Below, piece by piece: positions 1-8,705 of a stretch of 64,000 nucleotides of DNA. A program made the position numbers and the translations under genes. Source of the DNA: Turicibacter sanguinis (GTDB lineage: Bacteria > Bacillota_I > Bacilli_A > MOL361 > Turicibacteraceae); the NCBI RefSeq assembly GCF_013046825.1, contig NZ_CP053187.1:1477501-1541500 (forward strand), given 5' to 3'. The notes beneath the pieces were generated by a model. The model worked only from the letters and a program-made list of their open reading frames with translations. It did not search any database and was not told the DNA's origin. The first letter of the stretch is position 1, and every line of letters starts with the position of its first letter.

Positions 1-2
1 AT

Positions 3-899
3 AAAATGTTAACTGATGGTTGGATTGTGGCGTATTCTTGGTACCAAGTGATTGCGAATATTTTAGTATTAATACCGCTGGGCTTTTTAACGCCAATCTT
101 ATTTAAATCGTTAACTAAGTGGTGGCATATTTTAATTGTTGGATGTAGTACCTCATTATTAATCGAAGTATTCCAAATCTTAACGCCTCAAAATGTTGTA
201 GATGTGGATGATTTAATTTTTAATACATTGGGAGCTATGATTGGATACGGTGTGTATCTACTATTTATAAAGCTAGTTAAGTATTTCAAGTTGATGAATG
301 TTGTGGAAAAGTTTGAGGTTCCGTTGAAAAAGCCTATTATTAGAGTCGCGAGTGTTCCAATTAGTATTATGGTTTTGATCTCCTGTTTGGCATCGATATT
401 GGCTTATTATGAATCTACACTGTGTGCTAGTTTAAGTGATGAAGAACTAGTAACAGCCCATTTATCTTATGAGGGTGAAATTATTTCAACATCTTTGGAG
501 GATTATCGTCTAATTTTAAAGGATGATGGTGAGTATTTAGACTTAGATATTTATCAAGAGCTACCGCTTAATCGTGTCCGCATGATTGGTGGGAGTCAGT
601 GGCATCCTGAATATAATGAAATGAATTATGAATTTATGTTTTTGACTGATGATTTTAGAGTCGATGATGAAGCAATCTTTGTGATATTTGGAAAAAATGA
701 AGCAGCAACTCAGATTAAAATCACGTATTTAGAAGAAGAATATATAGAAGAACTTTCGCCTGGAAATTTCTTAGTTGTTTATCCAAAAATTATTTTAATG
801 GATGACGATAGCTTGTATCAGTTGTATGACAGTAAAGAGTCGAAAAATTTTGAAGTTGAATTTTTAAGTGAAAATGGAGAAGTGGTGAATAGTTTATGA
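3..899 (+). CDS. VanZ-family membrane protein, 5' end cut by window edge
   Basis: The visible protein opens inside a VanZ-like domain: a membrane segment with NILVLIPLGF, then LLIEVFQILTP and the acidic DVDDLIFNTLGAMIGY motif typical of VanZ. The usual first membrane helix before this is missing and no ribosome site or in-frame stop precedes the first ATG at base 6, so the gene almost certainly begins outside the window. After the VanZ part (about residues 1-95) comes another hydrophobic segment near 115-135 and a roughly 160-residue extracytoplasmic acidic tail that I do not recognise. Its stop overlaps the start of the kinase gene (ATGA), so the two are probably cotranscribed. VanZ of enterococci gives low-level teicoplanin resistance, but most family members have no known role. 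Confidence 0.75.
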   Translation, partial: KMLTDGWIVAYSWYQVIANILVLIPLGFLTPILFKSLTKWWHILIVGCSTSLLIEVFQILTPQNVVDVDDLIFNTLGAMIGYGVYLLFIKLVKYFKLMNVVEKFEVPLKKPIIRVASVPISIMVLISCLASILAYYESTLCASLSDEELVTAHLSYEGEIISTSLEDYRLILKDDGEYLDLDIYQELPLNRVRMIGGSQWHPEYNEMNYEFMFLTDDFRVDDEAIFVIFGKNEAATQIKITYLEEEYIEELSPGNFLVVYPKIILMDDDSLYQLYDSKESKNFEVEFLSENGEVVNSL

Positions 900-1774
900 A
901 AGTATTAAATATGGGTTCATGTAACATTGATTATATTTATGAAGTTGACCATATGGTTAAACCCGGTGAAACGCAGTCTGTAAGTTCACTGCAAGTTGTT
1001 AGTGGTGGTAAAGGATTAAATCAATCGATTGCTCTTGCTAAGGCAGGCGTTAATGTTTATCATGCCGGATTAATTGGAGCAGACGGTGGAATTTTAAAAG
1101 AAGCATTAACATCTCACGGAGCCAATTGTGAGTATTTAAAAGAAGTGGATGAGAAGTCGGGACATGCGATTATTCAAATTGATCGTCGTGGAGAAAACTG
1201 TATCTTAGTTTATCCGGGAGCTAATCATTGTTTTACAGAAGCAAAAGTTGATGAGATTTTATCAGATTTTAATGAAGGTGATTTATTACTGTTACAAAAT
1301 GAGATTAATTTAATGGATTATATCGTCAAATCAGCTCATGAACGTGGTTTGAAAATCGCACTTAATCCCGCTCCATTTAACGATAAAGTGAAAGCAATTG
1401 ATTTATCTTTGATTGATTATCTTGTCGTTAATGAAATAGAGGGATGTGATTTGGCAAATGAGGAAGATGAGTCAAAGGTAATAGATACTTTAAAATCCAT
1501 GTATCCACAGACACATATTTTATTAACACTTGGAAGTAAGGGGTGCCTTTATACACAGGGAGAAATGGTTATTAAACAAGAAGCATACAAAGTAGAAGCT
1601 GTGGATACAACAGCAGCGGGAGATACGTTCATTGGATATTTTATTGCTGGATTAGTTGAAGGATATGAGATTAAAGAGTGTTTAGAATTAGCAGCTCGTG
1701 CTTCTTCAATAACGGTGACGAGAAAAGGATCATCCTCTTCTATTCCAACAATAGAGGAAGTGAGACAGTTATAA
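896..1774 (+). CDS. PfkB-family carbohydrate kinase, ribokinase-like
   Basis: This 292-residue protein is the length of a typical ribokinase. It has the N-terminal PfkB pattern with GGKGLNQSIALAKAG (residues 37-51), which closes over the sugar, and the C-terminal signature DTTAAGDTF around residues 237-245, whose final Asp (243) is the catalytic base. It should phosphorylate a sugar or nucleoside such as ribose with ATP in the cytoplasm. The exact substrate cannot be read from sequence. It overlaps the upstream VanZ-family gene by four bases and is followed after 12 bases by a second VanZ-family gene, an odd pairing of a sugar kinase with two membrane proteins and no sugar transporter. Confidence 0.85.
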   Translation: MKVLNMGSCNIDYIYEVDHMVKPGETQSVSSLQVVSGGKGLNQSIALAKAGVNVYHAGLIGADGGILKEALTSHGANCEYLKEVDEKSGHAIIQIDRRGENCILVYPGANHCFTEAKVDEILSDFNEGDLLLLQNEINLMDYIVKSAHERGLKIALNPAPFNDKVKAIDLSLIDYLVVNEIEGCDLANEEDESKVIDTLKSMYPQTHILLTLGSKGCLYTQGEMVIKQEAYKVEAVDTTAAGDTFIGYFIAGLVEGYEIKECLELAARASSITVTRKGSSSSIPTIEEVRQL

Positions 1775-1786
1775 AGGGGAGTATGG

Positions 1787-2269
1787 ATGAGAAGAAAGTT
1801 AGCAGTGATTGTTTGTTTGCTTTGGATGGCATTTATTTTTTATCAATCTTCACAAACTTCACAACAATCAAATGAACTGAGTCATGAAATTGTCAATTAT
1901 ATTGGTAGCCAACAAAAAGAAGAAACGAAAGTTGAAACACCTGAATCAATGGTGATACAGGAAAGTAAATGGAGCTTCGAACAAGTTAACGTGTTTATTC
2001 GCAAAAGTGCCCACGCGTTTGAGTTTTTTATTTTAGCTATTTTATTAGCTTGGGTTTTGATAGAATATCATATTTCAGGATGGAAAGTTACTGTTATGAC
2101 ACTACTAGCTGTGTTGCTTTATGCAATAAGTGATGAATTTCATCAGTTATTTGTTGAAGGAAGAAGTGCTAGGATTTTTGATGTCACGGTAGATTTTGTT
2201 GGTGGGGTTATTGGAATTTCATTCGTTCAACTTATATTAAAAATAAGGCAAATAAAAAGCAGGAGATAA
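1787..2269 (+). CDS. VanZ-family protein, short form
   Basis: A 160-residue membrane protein that matches the compact VanZ-like family: an N-terminal membrane helix (about 4-22), then an extracytoplasmic stretch, then RKSAHAFEFFILA, a further helix, and the signature SDEFHQLFVEGRSARIFDVTVD followed by a last helix. The start at 1787 is served by GGGGAG eight bases upstream. It is the last gene of the first operon and ends in a bidirectional terminator. Function of this subfamily is unknown. A role in cell-surface or glycopeptide response is only suggested by the family name. Confidence 0.8.
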   Translation: MRRKLAVIVCLLWMAFIFYQSSQTSQQSNELSHEIVNYIGSQQKEETKVETPESMVIQESKWSFEQVNVFIRKSAHAFEFFILAILLAWVLIEYHISGWKVTVMTLLAVLLYAISDEFHQLFVEGRSARIFDVTVDFVGGVIGISFVQLILKIRQIKSRR

Positions 2270-2280
2270 TCCTGCTTTTT
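2254..2280. terminator. Bidirectional terminator
   Basis: Stem AAAAAGCAGG / CCTGCTTTTT with a 7-base loop serves the converging VanZ-family and LysR genes. It overlaps the last bases of both. Confidence 0.85.
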
Positions 2281-3154
2281 ATTTGGAGTTTGATAAGAAG
2301 TGTATTAGTTCTTTTTGATTTCTGCGTAGAGGAGATTTTTTATATCGAATGATTCCAAGTTCACTTTTAATTGTTGGTTTAATCGGGATAACAACAATTC
2401 CATGTTGATTAAAACTATTTAACTGTTGGCTCATTAGTAAACTAATCATGTCCCCATTGATGACAGAACTTAAAATGGTTTCAATTCGTGCTGTTTGAAG
2501 TATTTTAGGATAAAATCCTGCATCTTGGCAAGATTTTAAACAGAGTGTATAAATTCCCGTATGTTTATTCATAAAAATAAATGATTCATCTTTTAAATCC
2601 GTTAAAGAAATTTCTGTGGTATTAGAAAATGGATGATGGATAGGTAATAGAGCGACCAGTTCATCTTCTGCAATTTTATAAAAGTCAAATTCCTTCTCAT
2701 CTATATATTCTTTTCTAATAATTCCAAGATCATAGACTCGATGTTTTAGGCCTGTAATAATTGCTTCTTCTTCAAGTTCTTGAATAGAGAGATTCAGATT
2801 TGGATACTGATTTTTAAACTTTTGTAGAGGTGCCAATAGATGATAGGGTGCTAAAACGGGTAAAGTGGCTAATTTAATGCTTCCACGTCCATTCATTGTA
2901 AATGGTTGAATAGTGTGTAACATCTCCTCATAACAGAGTATCATTTTTTGGGATTCTTCATAAAAAACTTTCCCGGCTTCGGTTAATACAATAGAGCGTT
3001 TACTACGGTCGAATAAAATAATATCTAATTCATTCTCTAGAGCAATAATTTTTTTTGAAAGCGAGGATTGAGAAATATTTAACACTTCAGCTGCTTGTAA
3101 ATACGTTTGATGTTCAATGATTGAGATAAAATATTTTAATTGTTCAATTTGCAT
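2279..3154 (-). CDS. LysR-family transcriptional regulator
   Basis: A 291-residue LysR regulator of normal length. Residues 1-60 form the winged helix (EVLNISQSSLSKKIIALENEL), followed by the substrate-sensing domain from about residue 90 (SIKLATLPVLAPYHLL). It is transcribed divergently from the UbiD-type decarboxylase, the classic LysR arrangement, with a near-perfect palindrome between them. It most likely activates the decarboxylase-esterase operon in response to an aromatic acid. The ribosome site is weak (AGGT), as is common for autoregulated LysR genes. Confidence 0.88.
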   Translation of the reverse strand: MQIEQLKYFISIIEHQTYLQAAEVLNISQSSLSKKIIALENELDIILFDRSKRSIVLTEAGKVFYEESQKMILCYEEMLHTIQPFTMNGRGSIKLATLPVLAPYHLLAPLQKFKNQYPNLNLSIQELEEEAIITGLKHRVYDLGIIRKEYIDEKEFDFYKIAEDELVALLPIHHPFSNTTEISLTDLKDESFIFMNKHTGIYTLCLKSCQDAGFYPKILQTARIETILSSVINGDMISLLMSQQLNSFNQHGIVVIPIKPTIKSELGIIRYKKSPLRRNQKELIHFLSNSK

Positions 3155-3167
3155 AAGAGTACCTGAC

Positions 3168-3186
3168 CTATTCCAATTTGGAATAG
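3168..3186. promoter_or_regulatory. Probable LysR operator
   Basis: CTATTCCAATTTGGAATAG is a 19-base palindrome with one central mismatch. It contains the T-N11-A pattern of LysR sites and lies between the divergent LysR and decarboxylase genes. Confidence 0.65.
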
Positions 3187-3276
3187 ATTATAGCAAATAT
3201 GAAATTGATTGTCTATCTGATTAGAAGATAAAATTGAATTAAAGCTTTTATGAAAATAAAGGAGCGAGTTAATAAA

Positions 3277-4755
3277 ATGGCTAACCAAATTCATGATTTA
3301 AGGAGTGCTATTGAATTTTTAAAACAACATGAAAATCAAATCGTTTATACAAATTCAGAAGTTGATTGCGAAGCTGAAATTTCGGAGATTTACCGTTATG
3401 TTGGAGCGGGAGGAACAGTTATGCGTCCAACTAAAATCGGTCCAGCTATGTTATTTAATCATGTAAAAGATTATGAACATTCAAAAGTGTTAATCGGTTT
3501 ATTCGCATCTCGCGAACGCGTCGGATTAATGCTCGGTTGTGAGCCTGATCGTCTTGGATTTTTATTAAATGATGCTTTAAATCATCCAGTTGATCCTATT
3601 GAAATTCCACAAGCAAAGGCAAAGTGTCAGGAAGTCGTTCATTTATCAACAGATGAAGGATTTGATATCCGAAAAATCTTACCGGCACCCAAAAATACAC
3701 TAGAAGATGCAGGCCCTTATATTACGATGGGACTCTGTTATGCAAGTGATCCAGATACGAAAGCTGGAGATATTACGATTCATCGCTTGTGCTTACAATC
3801 TAAGGATGAATTAACAATGTTTTTTACGCCTGGTGTTCGTCATATTGACGCGTTTAGAAAGAAAGCTGAGGGAAATCAAAATAATTTACCTATTTCAATT
3901 AGTATTGGAGTCGATCCAGCAATTTATGTAACTTCTTGTTTTGAACCGCCTGCTACTCCTCTTGGATTCAATGAATTAAGTATTGCAGGTGGCCTTCGAG
4001 GGAAACCAGTTGAATTGACAAAGTGTTTAACAATCGATGAAATGGCAATTGCAAATGCTGAGTATGTGATTGAAGGTGAACTTGTTTTCGGTCAACGTAT
4101 GCGTGAAGATATTAATACGAATACTGGAAAAGCAATGCCTGAGTTCCCTGGCTATACGGGCGTTGCGGATCAAGCTTTACCTGTGATTAAAGTGAAGGCC
4201 ATTACTCATCGAAAAAATCCAATCATGCAAACATGTATTGGCCCAAGTGAGGAACATGTAAATTTAGCAGGGATTCCTACTGAAGCTAGCATCTTAAATA
4301 TGGTAGAACGTGCTATGCCAGGGCGTGTTTTAAATGTATACGCACATTCATCAGGTGGAGGAAAATATTTAGCAATCTTACAATTCAAAAAATCAATTCC
4401 AAGTGATGAGGGAAGACAACGTCAGGCTGCCTTAGTAGCATTCTCTGCCTTTCCAGAGTTAAAACATGTTATCTTAGTCGATGAAGATGTGGATATCTTT
4501 GATTCAAATGATGTTTTATGGGCATTAACAACTAGATATCAAGGTGATTTAGATACTGTTTTTATTCCAGGTGTTCGTTGTCATCCACTCGATCCATCTT
4601 CATCTAATTTATATCATCCAAGCATTTTGAGTACAGGGATTGCTTGCAAAACCATTTATGATTGTACCGTACCATTTATACAAAAAGAGCGATTTAAACG
4701 TTCAAGTTTTAAAGAAGTTAACTTATCAGATTATGATATTAAGCCGTTAAAATAA
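3277..4755 (+). CDS. lpdC: UbiD-family nonoxidative decarboxylase, gallate decarboxylase (LpdC) type
   Basis: UbiD enzymes use prenylated FMN to add or remove CO2 on aromatic or unsaturated acids. This 492-residue copy matches what I recall of Lactobacillus plantarum LpdC across its length: YRYVGAGGTVMRPT near the start, EGFDIRKILPAPKNT, AGPYITMG, then REDINTNTGKAMPEFPGYTG, GPSEEHVNLAGIPTEAS and VILVDEDVDIFDSNDV. Gallate or protocatechuate is therefore the best guess for substrate. The start at 3277 follows GGAG. An in-frame ATG at 3250 has no ribosome site. A small LpdD subunit and the UbiX-type flavin prenyltransferase needed for the cofactor are not in the window. It sits in an operon with an esterase and is divergent from LysR. 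Confidence 0.85.
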   Translation: MANQIHDLRSAIEFLKQHENQIVYTNSEVDCEAEISEIYRYVGAGGTVMRPTKIGPAMLFNHVKDYEHSKVLIGLFASRERVGLMLGCEPDRLGFLLNDALNHPVDPIEIPQAKAKCQEVVHLSTDEGFDIRKILPAPKNTLEDAGPYITMGLCYASDPDTKAGDITIHRLCLQSKDELTMFFTPGVRHIDAFRKKAEGNQNNLPISISIGVDPAIYVTSCFEPPATPLGFNELSIAGGLRGKPVELTKCLTIDEMAIANAEYVIEGELVFGQRMREDINTNTGKAMPEFPGYTGVADQALPVIKVKAITHRKNPIMQTCIGPSEEHVNLAGIPTEASILNMVERAMPGRVLNVYAHSSGGGKYLAILQFKKSIPSDEGRQRQAALVAFSAFPELKHVILVDEDVDIFDSNDVLWALTTRYQGDLDTVFIPGVRCHPLDPSSSNLYHPSILSTGIACKTIYDCTVPFIQKERFKRSSFKEVNLSDYDIKPLK

Positions 4756-4770
4756 GAGGGGGAATTTATA

Positions 4771-5676
4771 ATGACTAAACAAAAGCGTCCATTCAAAGAA
4801 AATTTATTAGACGTAACAAACATTGAGCCTAAATATTTGGATATTTCATATGCGACATTAAGTGAAAGACAAAAGCTAGATATCTATTTACCAAGTGTTG
4901 ATGAGGGGCCGTTCCCCGTTATTGTTCATATTCATGGTGGAGCATTCAAAATGGGAAATAAGCGTGATGAACAATTAACGAGTATTTTATTAGGGCTTAA
5001 ACGAGGATATGCTATTGTATCAGTTAATTACCGATTAAGCCAAGAAGCAAAGTTTCCAGCAGCGGTCGAGGATGTAAAAGCAGCTATTCGTTTTATTAAA
5101 GCAAATGCCAAAAAGTATCAGTTGAATCCGAATAAAATTGCAGTATGGGGTGGTTCTGCAGGTGGACATTTATCAGCAATGGTTGGAGTAACTTCACATC
5201 TAAGTCTATTTGAACATCCACAATTAGGGAATATAGAGCAATCATCGGCTGTTCAAGCAGTTGTAGATTGGTTTGGACCGATTAACTTTTTAACGATGGA
5301 TGAGCAGTTTAAAGAACTTGAGGTTAATACTAAATTAGGTATCACTTGTTCTATTAATTCACCAGAATCTGAGTATATTGGAACGTTAATTACAGAAGTA
5401 CCTGACTTAGTTCAAAAAAGTAATCCTGAAACTTACATTGATGCTTCTAATCCACCATTCTTTATTCAACACGGAACAGCAGATGGGAATATTCCATATC
5501 TTCAATCGGTGTATTTCTCAAATAAATTAAAAGAAGTGATAGGCGAAAATAAGGTCTACTTTGAATTACTTGAGGGAGCAGGACATGGAGATGGGGTCTT
5601 CTCAGACAAACTGTATTTTACAGCTTCAGAAAATTTAGAAAAAGTATTTGTATTTTTAGATTCAGTTTTAAAATAA
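4771..5676 (+). CDS. Alpha/beta-hydrolase esterase
   Basis: A 301-residue alpha/beta-hydrolase of the BD-FAE/acetyl-esterase type. It shows the oxyanion motif HIHGGAF (53-59), nucleophile elbow GGSAGG with Ser129, Asp238 in GTADGNIP and His272 in GAGHGDG, a complete catalytic triad. No signal peptide is visible, so it is cytoplasmic. It starts 15 bases after the decarboxylase with GAGGGGG as ribosome site, so the two are cotranscribed. This suggests it frees phenolic acids (for example from galloyl, hydroxybenzoyl or feruloyl esters) for decarboxylation. Ester specificity is an inference from context. Confidence 0.82.
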   Translation: MTKQKRPFKENLLDVTNIEPKYLDISYATLSERQKLDIYLPSVDEGPFPVIVHIHGGAFKMGNKRDEQLTSILLGLKRGYAIVSVNYRLSQEAKFPAAVEDVKAAIRFIKANAKKYQLNPNKIAVWGGSAGGHLSAMVGVTSHLSLFEHPQLGNIEQSSAVQAVVDWFGPINFLTMDEQFKELEVNTKLGITCSINSPESEYIGTLITEVPDLVQKSNPETYIDASNPPFFIQHGTADGNIPYLQSVYFSNKLKEVIGENKVYFELLEGAGHGDGVFSDKLYFTASENLEKVFVFLDSVLK

Positions 5677-5728
5677 AGTAACAGATATCCTTAGGAAAAA
5701 GTCCTTGGGAAACTAAATAAAAATTATG

Positions 5729-5764
5729 AAAGCAGAATGTGTGAATTTACATTCTGCTTTTTGT
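5729..5764 (+). terminator. Terminator after esterase gene
   Basis: Stem AAAGCAGAATGT / ACATTCTGCTTT with an 8-base loop and a short T run closes the decarboxylase-esterase operon. Confidence 0.8.
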
Positions 5765-5822
5765 TGTAAAACGCTATCATAAAATGTAAAATATAGGAAG
5801 GAAATGAAAGGAGAGAGAAGTT

Positions 5823-6311
5823 ATGAGTAAAATTTTTGACGGTAAATTAAAAAGAGTAGGGGGCGTTCGACATTCTGAATACAGTGAGTATTTAGAAAGA
5901 AAAAAGCATGGTGATTTTGTCGTAAAAGGTGGTGTCTTCACAGATAGTGAGCGTGCCTTTTATTCAAAGCTAGAATTAGTAACAGAAAGATTTCCACTTC
6001 GACCATTAGTGAAAGTAGCATTAAAAGATATATTTGATATTAAAGACAGCTTTCTGAATCATAATCAAATTCATTTAGAAAGATTAAAAAATTATTACAT
6101 TGATTTCTTAGTTTGTGATGAAGAAACAATGATCCCATTATTAGCAATCTTTTTAGGCAAACATAATTTAGATGAAATGAAATTTATCGAGGGATTATTC
6201 GAAGAATTCGAGATTAATATCGCTCATGTCGAAGAAAAAGAAGAATACAATGTAATTGAATTAATTCAAATAATGGAGTTAAATATTGATATGAAAAGTT
6301 TAATCAAGTAG
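5823..6311 (+). CDS. Unknown 162-residue cytoplasmic protein
   Basis: I do not recognise this family. The protein is soluble, charged and acidic toward its C terminus (HVEEKEEYNVIELIQIMELN), with no membrane segment or signal peptide. It has a good ribosome site (AAAGGAGAGAGAAG) and lies 11 bases upstream of the flavoprotein gene, so the two are probably translated from one message. It may be a partner of that oxidoreductase, but nothing in its sequence names a reaction. Confidence 0.7.
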   Translation: MSKIFDGKLKRVGGVRHSEYSEYLERKKHGDFVVKGGVFTDSERAFYSKLELVTERFPLRPLVKVALKDIFDIKDSFLNHNQIHLERLKNYYIDFLVCDEETMIPLLAIFLGKHNLDEMKFIEGLFEEFEINIAHVEEKEEYNVIELIQIMELNIDMKSLIK

Positions 6312-6322
6312 GTGAGATAAAG

Positions 6323-7780
6323 ATGAAGTATGATGTTATTGTAATTGGATCAGGACTTGGCGGATTAACATGTGCTTCTCATCTATCAGTACTTGGGTAC
6401 AAAGTCGCAGTGTTTGAACAACATTTTTTAGCAGGAGGATATGCGACAAATTTTAAGCGACATGGATATGAATTTGATGTTTCACTACATGGAATTGGTG
6501 GTTTACAACCAGGAGGAAATGTTTATAGTATTTTACAAGCATGTCACGTACTAGATAAAATAAAACCGATAAAAAATAAATTAGCTTATCAGGTTGAATG
6601 GAAAGGAAAGCTCATTGAAATTCCGAATGATTTAAAGAAATATCAAGAACTCTTGATTGAGTTGTTTAAAGAATATGAAAAAGAAATTATGAACTTATTT
6701 AAGGCGATTACACGGTTTGAAAATGGATTTAATCGATTCATTTTACAAAGTCATAAAGGAGTATTGAATAAAGTGCATCCTGATGCAGCGCTATCTATGA
6801 GTTGGTCGATGAAAACAACGGATGAAGTCATCAGAAAATACGTTAACGATGATGAATTTATACGCTTCTTCACGACTCTATGGTCGTACTATGGGTTGCC
6901 CCCTAAGCAACTTAGTGCCATTTATTTTTTCATTCCATGGGTTAGCTATCACCATCATGGAAAGTTTTATATTCAGGGTGGCGGTGGAAAACTATCAAAT
7001 GCTTTTGTAGACGTTATTCATGAGCATGGAGGAAAAGTCTTCTTAAAATCAGAGGTAGTCGAAATTACTTTAAAGCATCGACAAGCAAGTGGCATCAAGT
7101 TGAAAGATGGAACGCAGTATGAAGCTGATATCATTGTTTCAAATGTTAATCCGATCACGTTAAGTACTTTATTACCGACTAATCATTTGAAAATAAAACC
7201 TCAAGAAATCGGATGCAGTTTAAGTCAACTTTACTTAGTCTTAGACTGCCATCCATCTAAGTTGAAAATTCCAGAAGAGGAAGTTTTCTTCTTAGGAGGA
7301 GACACACCTGAACAAGATTATGAAATAACCTTAAATCAACAATTTGATACATGTGGATTTTTGTTGACGAATTATGGTTCAATTGATTCAAATTTCGAAG
7401 GAATCTTGACTATGACGTATTTAGATAATTATGAGAGGTGGCCAAGCGAAAAAACACAATATAAGTTGAAAAAAGAAGAAGTTACTCAAATGATGTTAGC
7501 AAGGTTAGAAAAAATGTATCCTGGCATCACATCTCATATCGTGGTTAAGGAATTAGGAACGCCTAAAACGATGGAGCGATACACTAAAAATCCTAAAGGT
7601 GCTGTTTATGGATATGCCCAAACAGTGAAACAATCAGGAAGATATAGATTGAAAAATCAAACAAATATTTCAAATTTATTTATGAGTAGTGCTTGGAATA
7701 ATCCAGGTGGTGGTTATGAAGGTGTTATTTCCTCGGGAATAATGACGGCTAGACGAATTCATTTAATGAATTATAAATAA
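6323..7780 (+). CDS. FAD-dependent oxidoreductase of the CrtI / retinol-saturase type
   Basis: A 485-residue flavoprotein. The N-terminal dinucleotide fold is clear (VIVIGSGLGGLTCASHLS, then a Glu at the end of strand two in VFEQHF, and AGGYATNFKRHGYEFDVS). The C terminus has the phytoene-desaturase signature NLFMSSAWNNPGGGYEGVISSG. These enzymes desaturate or saturate long conjugated lipids such as carotenoids or retinol. There is no phytoene synthase or other carotenoid gene nearby, so a true carotenoid role is doubtful and saturation of a dietary polyene is equally possible. It follows the unknown 162-residue gene by 11 bases. Confidence 0.82.
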   Translation: MKYDVIVIGSGLGGLTCASHLSVLGYKVAVFEQHFLAGGYATNFKRHGYEFDVSLHGIGGLQPGGNVYSILQACHVLDKIKPIKNKLAYQVEWKGKLIEIPNDLKKYQELLIELFKEYEKEIMNLFKAITRFENGFNRFILQSHKGVLNKVHPDAALSMSWSMKTTDEVIRKYVNDDEFIRFFTTLWSYYGLPPKQLSAIYFFIPWVSYHHHGKFYIQGGGGKLSNAFVDVIHEHGGKVFLKSEVVEITLKHRQASGIKLKDGTQYEADIIVSNVNPITLSTLLPTNHLKIKPQEIGCSLSQLYLVLDCHPSKLKIPEEEVFFLGGDTPEQDYEITLNQQFDTCGFLLTNYGSIDSNFEGILTMTYLDNYERWPSEKTQYKLKKEEVTQMMLARLEKMYPGITSHIVVKELGTPKTMERYTKNPKGAVYGYAQTVKQSGRYRLKNQTNISNLFMSSAWNNPGGGYEGVISSGIMTARRIHLMNYK

Positions 7781-7816
7781 TTTTGACGAAATGATTTTAT
7801 AAGCTTAAAGGGATGC

Positions 7817-7822
7817 TATAAT
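7817..7822 (+). promoter_or_regulatory. Extended -10 promoter element
   Basis: TGCTATAAT forms an extended -10 element 24 bases before the next start codon. No good -35 lies at the usual spacing. Confidence 0.45.
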
Positions 7823-7845
7823 ACCCCTGTATAGGAGGGGATTTT

Positions 7846-8634
7846 ATGAGGCATTTTTTGGGGGATTATACGTATCGATTTTACCTTGTGGTTTTAAAGT
7901 TAGTTTTAACAATTGTCCCAACAATTTCGATTGTTTTAGTCGTTCTAAATCTATTTTTCTATCAAAATGATTATCAGGTTAATTCGATTCAATTTTTTTC
8001 AATGATTTTACTTGCTATTCTTAGAAATTGGATTAGTGTTGTTATTTCATGTATTTTTTGGGTTAGTGCAGTCTTTGTTTTATTGAAGATATGTCATGTT
8101 GAAATAGGTGAAGAGAAAATTGAATCACTAGAACATCTTTTTAAACGTTCGAAAACGTCAAGTTCAATTTCAATGATTGAAACGATTTTAGAAATGTTAG
8201 GGATTATCTTTTTAGTTTGGCTTCTTTATTTTAACCCTGAGTATATTTCAAGCTATAGTATAAAGGACAATCGCTTGATTCCATTAACTCCCTTATTTAA
8301 TAGTAGTGTATTAATTTTTTATCATCCCATGATCATAGCTGTTTATAGCGTTGGTTTTATTTTATCAATTGGAAAATTATTGATAAGAAGATGGTCGCTT
8401 GGTTTAGCTATTTTACATTTTGTTTATAAAGCAGGAGTTTGTCTGCTGCTTTGCTTCATTATAATGAATCAATCAGTTTTTAATCCCGAATTTTTTGAGG
8501 AAATCTTTATTTATCCTCCTCAAAAAATCATGCTTTACTTTGACATATTCAGCAATGTTATTATAGCAATCATTATCGGGATTACTTTTTTTGATGTGAT
8601 AAGACCATTCTCAAAAGTTATTAAAGAAATCTAG
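7846..8634 (+). CDS. Unknown multi-pass membrane protein
   Basis: A 262-residue very hydrophobic protein with about six membrane helices (around 17-38, 47-75, 105-128, 150-172, 180-208 and 230-250). I cannot assign it to a family. Start is supported by TAGGAGGGGATTTT. Its stop codon overlaps the ribosome site of the leader peptide upstream of the MATE gene, so it may share a message with that efflux pump and could be a co-exporter or sensor. That is only context. Confidence 0.65.
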   Translation: MRHFLGDYTYRFYLVVLKLVLTIVPTISIVLVVLNLFFYQNDYQVNSIQFFSMILLAILRNWISVVISCIFWVSAVFVLLKICHVEIGEEKIESLEHLFKRSKTSSSISMIETILEMLGIIFLVWLLYFNPEYISSYSIKDNRLIPLTPLFNSSVLIFYHPMIIAVYSVGFILSIGKLLIRRWSLGLAILHFVYKAGVCLLLCFIIMNQSVFNPEFFEEIFIYPPQKIMLYFDIFSNVIIAIIIGITFFDVIRPFSKVIKEI

Positions 8635-8645
8635 GAGGCGGATTT

Positions 8646-8678
8646 ATGTTGCTGGATGGATTATCCCTTCTTTTCTAA
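8646..8678 (+). CDS. Leader peptide MLLDGLSLLF upstream of MATE gene
   Basis: A ten-codon reading frame with a perfect AGGAGG site at 8633-8638, seven bases before the ATG. Its last four sense codons form the 5' arm of a 12-base-pair hairpin whose other arm holds the MATE gene's ribosome site. This is the layout of a translational attenuator, as in erm and cat leaders: a ribosome stalled in the leader would open the hairpin. The gene is too short for homology and its translation is inferred from the ribosome site. Confidence 0.6.
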   Translation: MLLDGLSLLF

Positions 8679-8698
8679 AATTTTAAAGAAAAGAAGGG
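8665..8698 (+). promoter_or_regulatory. Hairpin hiding the MATE ribosome-binding site
   Basis: CCCTTCTTTTCT (8665-8676) pairs perfectly with AGAAAAGAAGGG (8687-8698) around a 10-base AT loop. The 3' arm contains the AAGGGG ribosome site (8694-8699) of the TTG-started MATE gene at 8706. No T run follows, so it is not a transcription terminator. Confidence 0.7.
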
Positions 8699-8705
8699 GA
8701 CTTAT

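Noticed and set aside
6323-7780. Carotenoid biosynthesis gene
   Set aside because: There are no phytoene synthase or prenyl synthase genes close by, so only the wider flavoprotein family is stated.
8665-8705. Terminator between the membrane protein and the MATE gene
   Set aside because: The stem is strong, but ACTTATTT follows it instead of a T run and it covers the MATE ribosome site, so translational control fits better.
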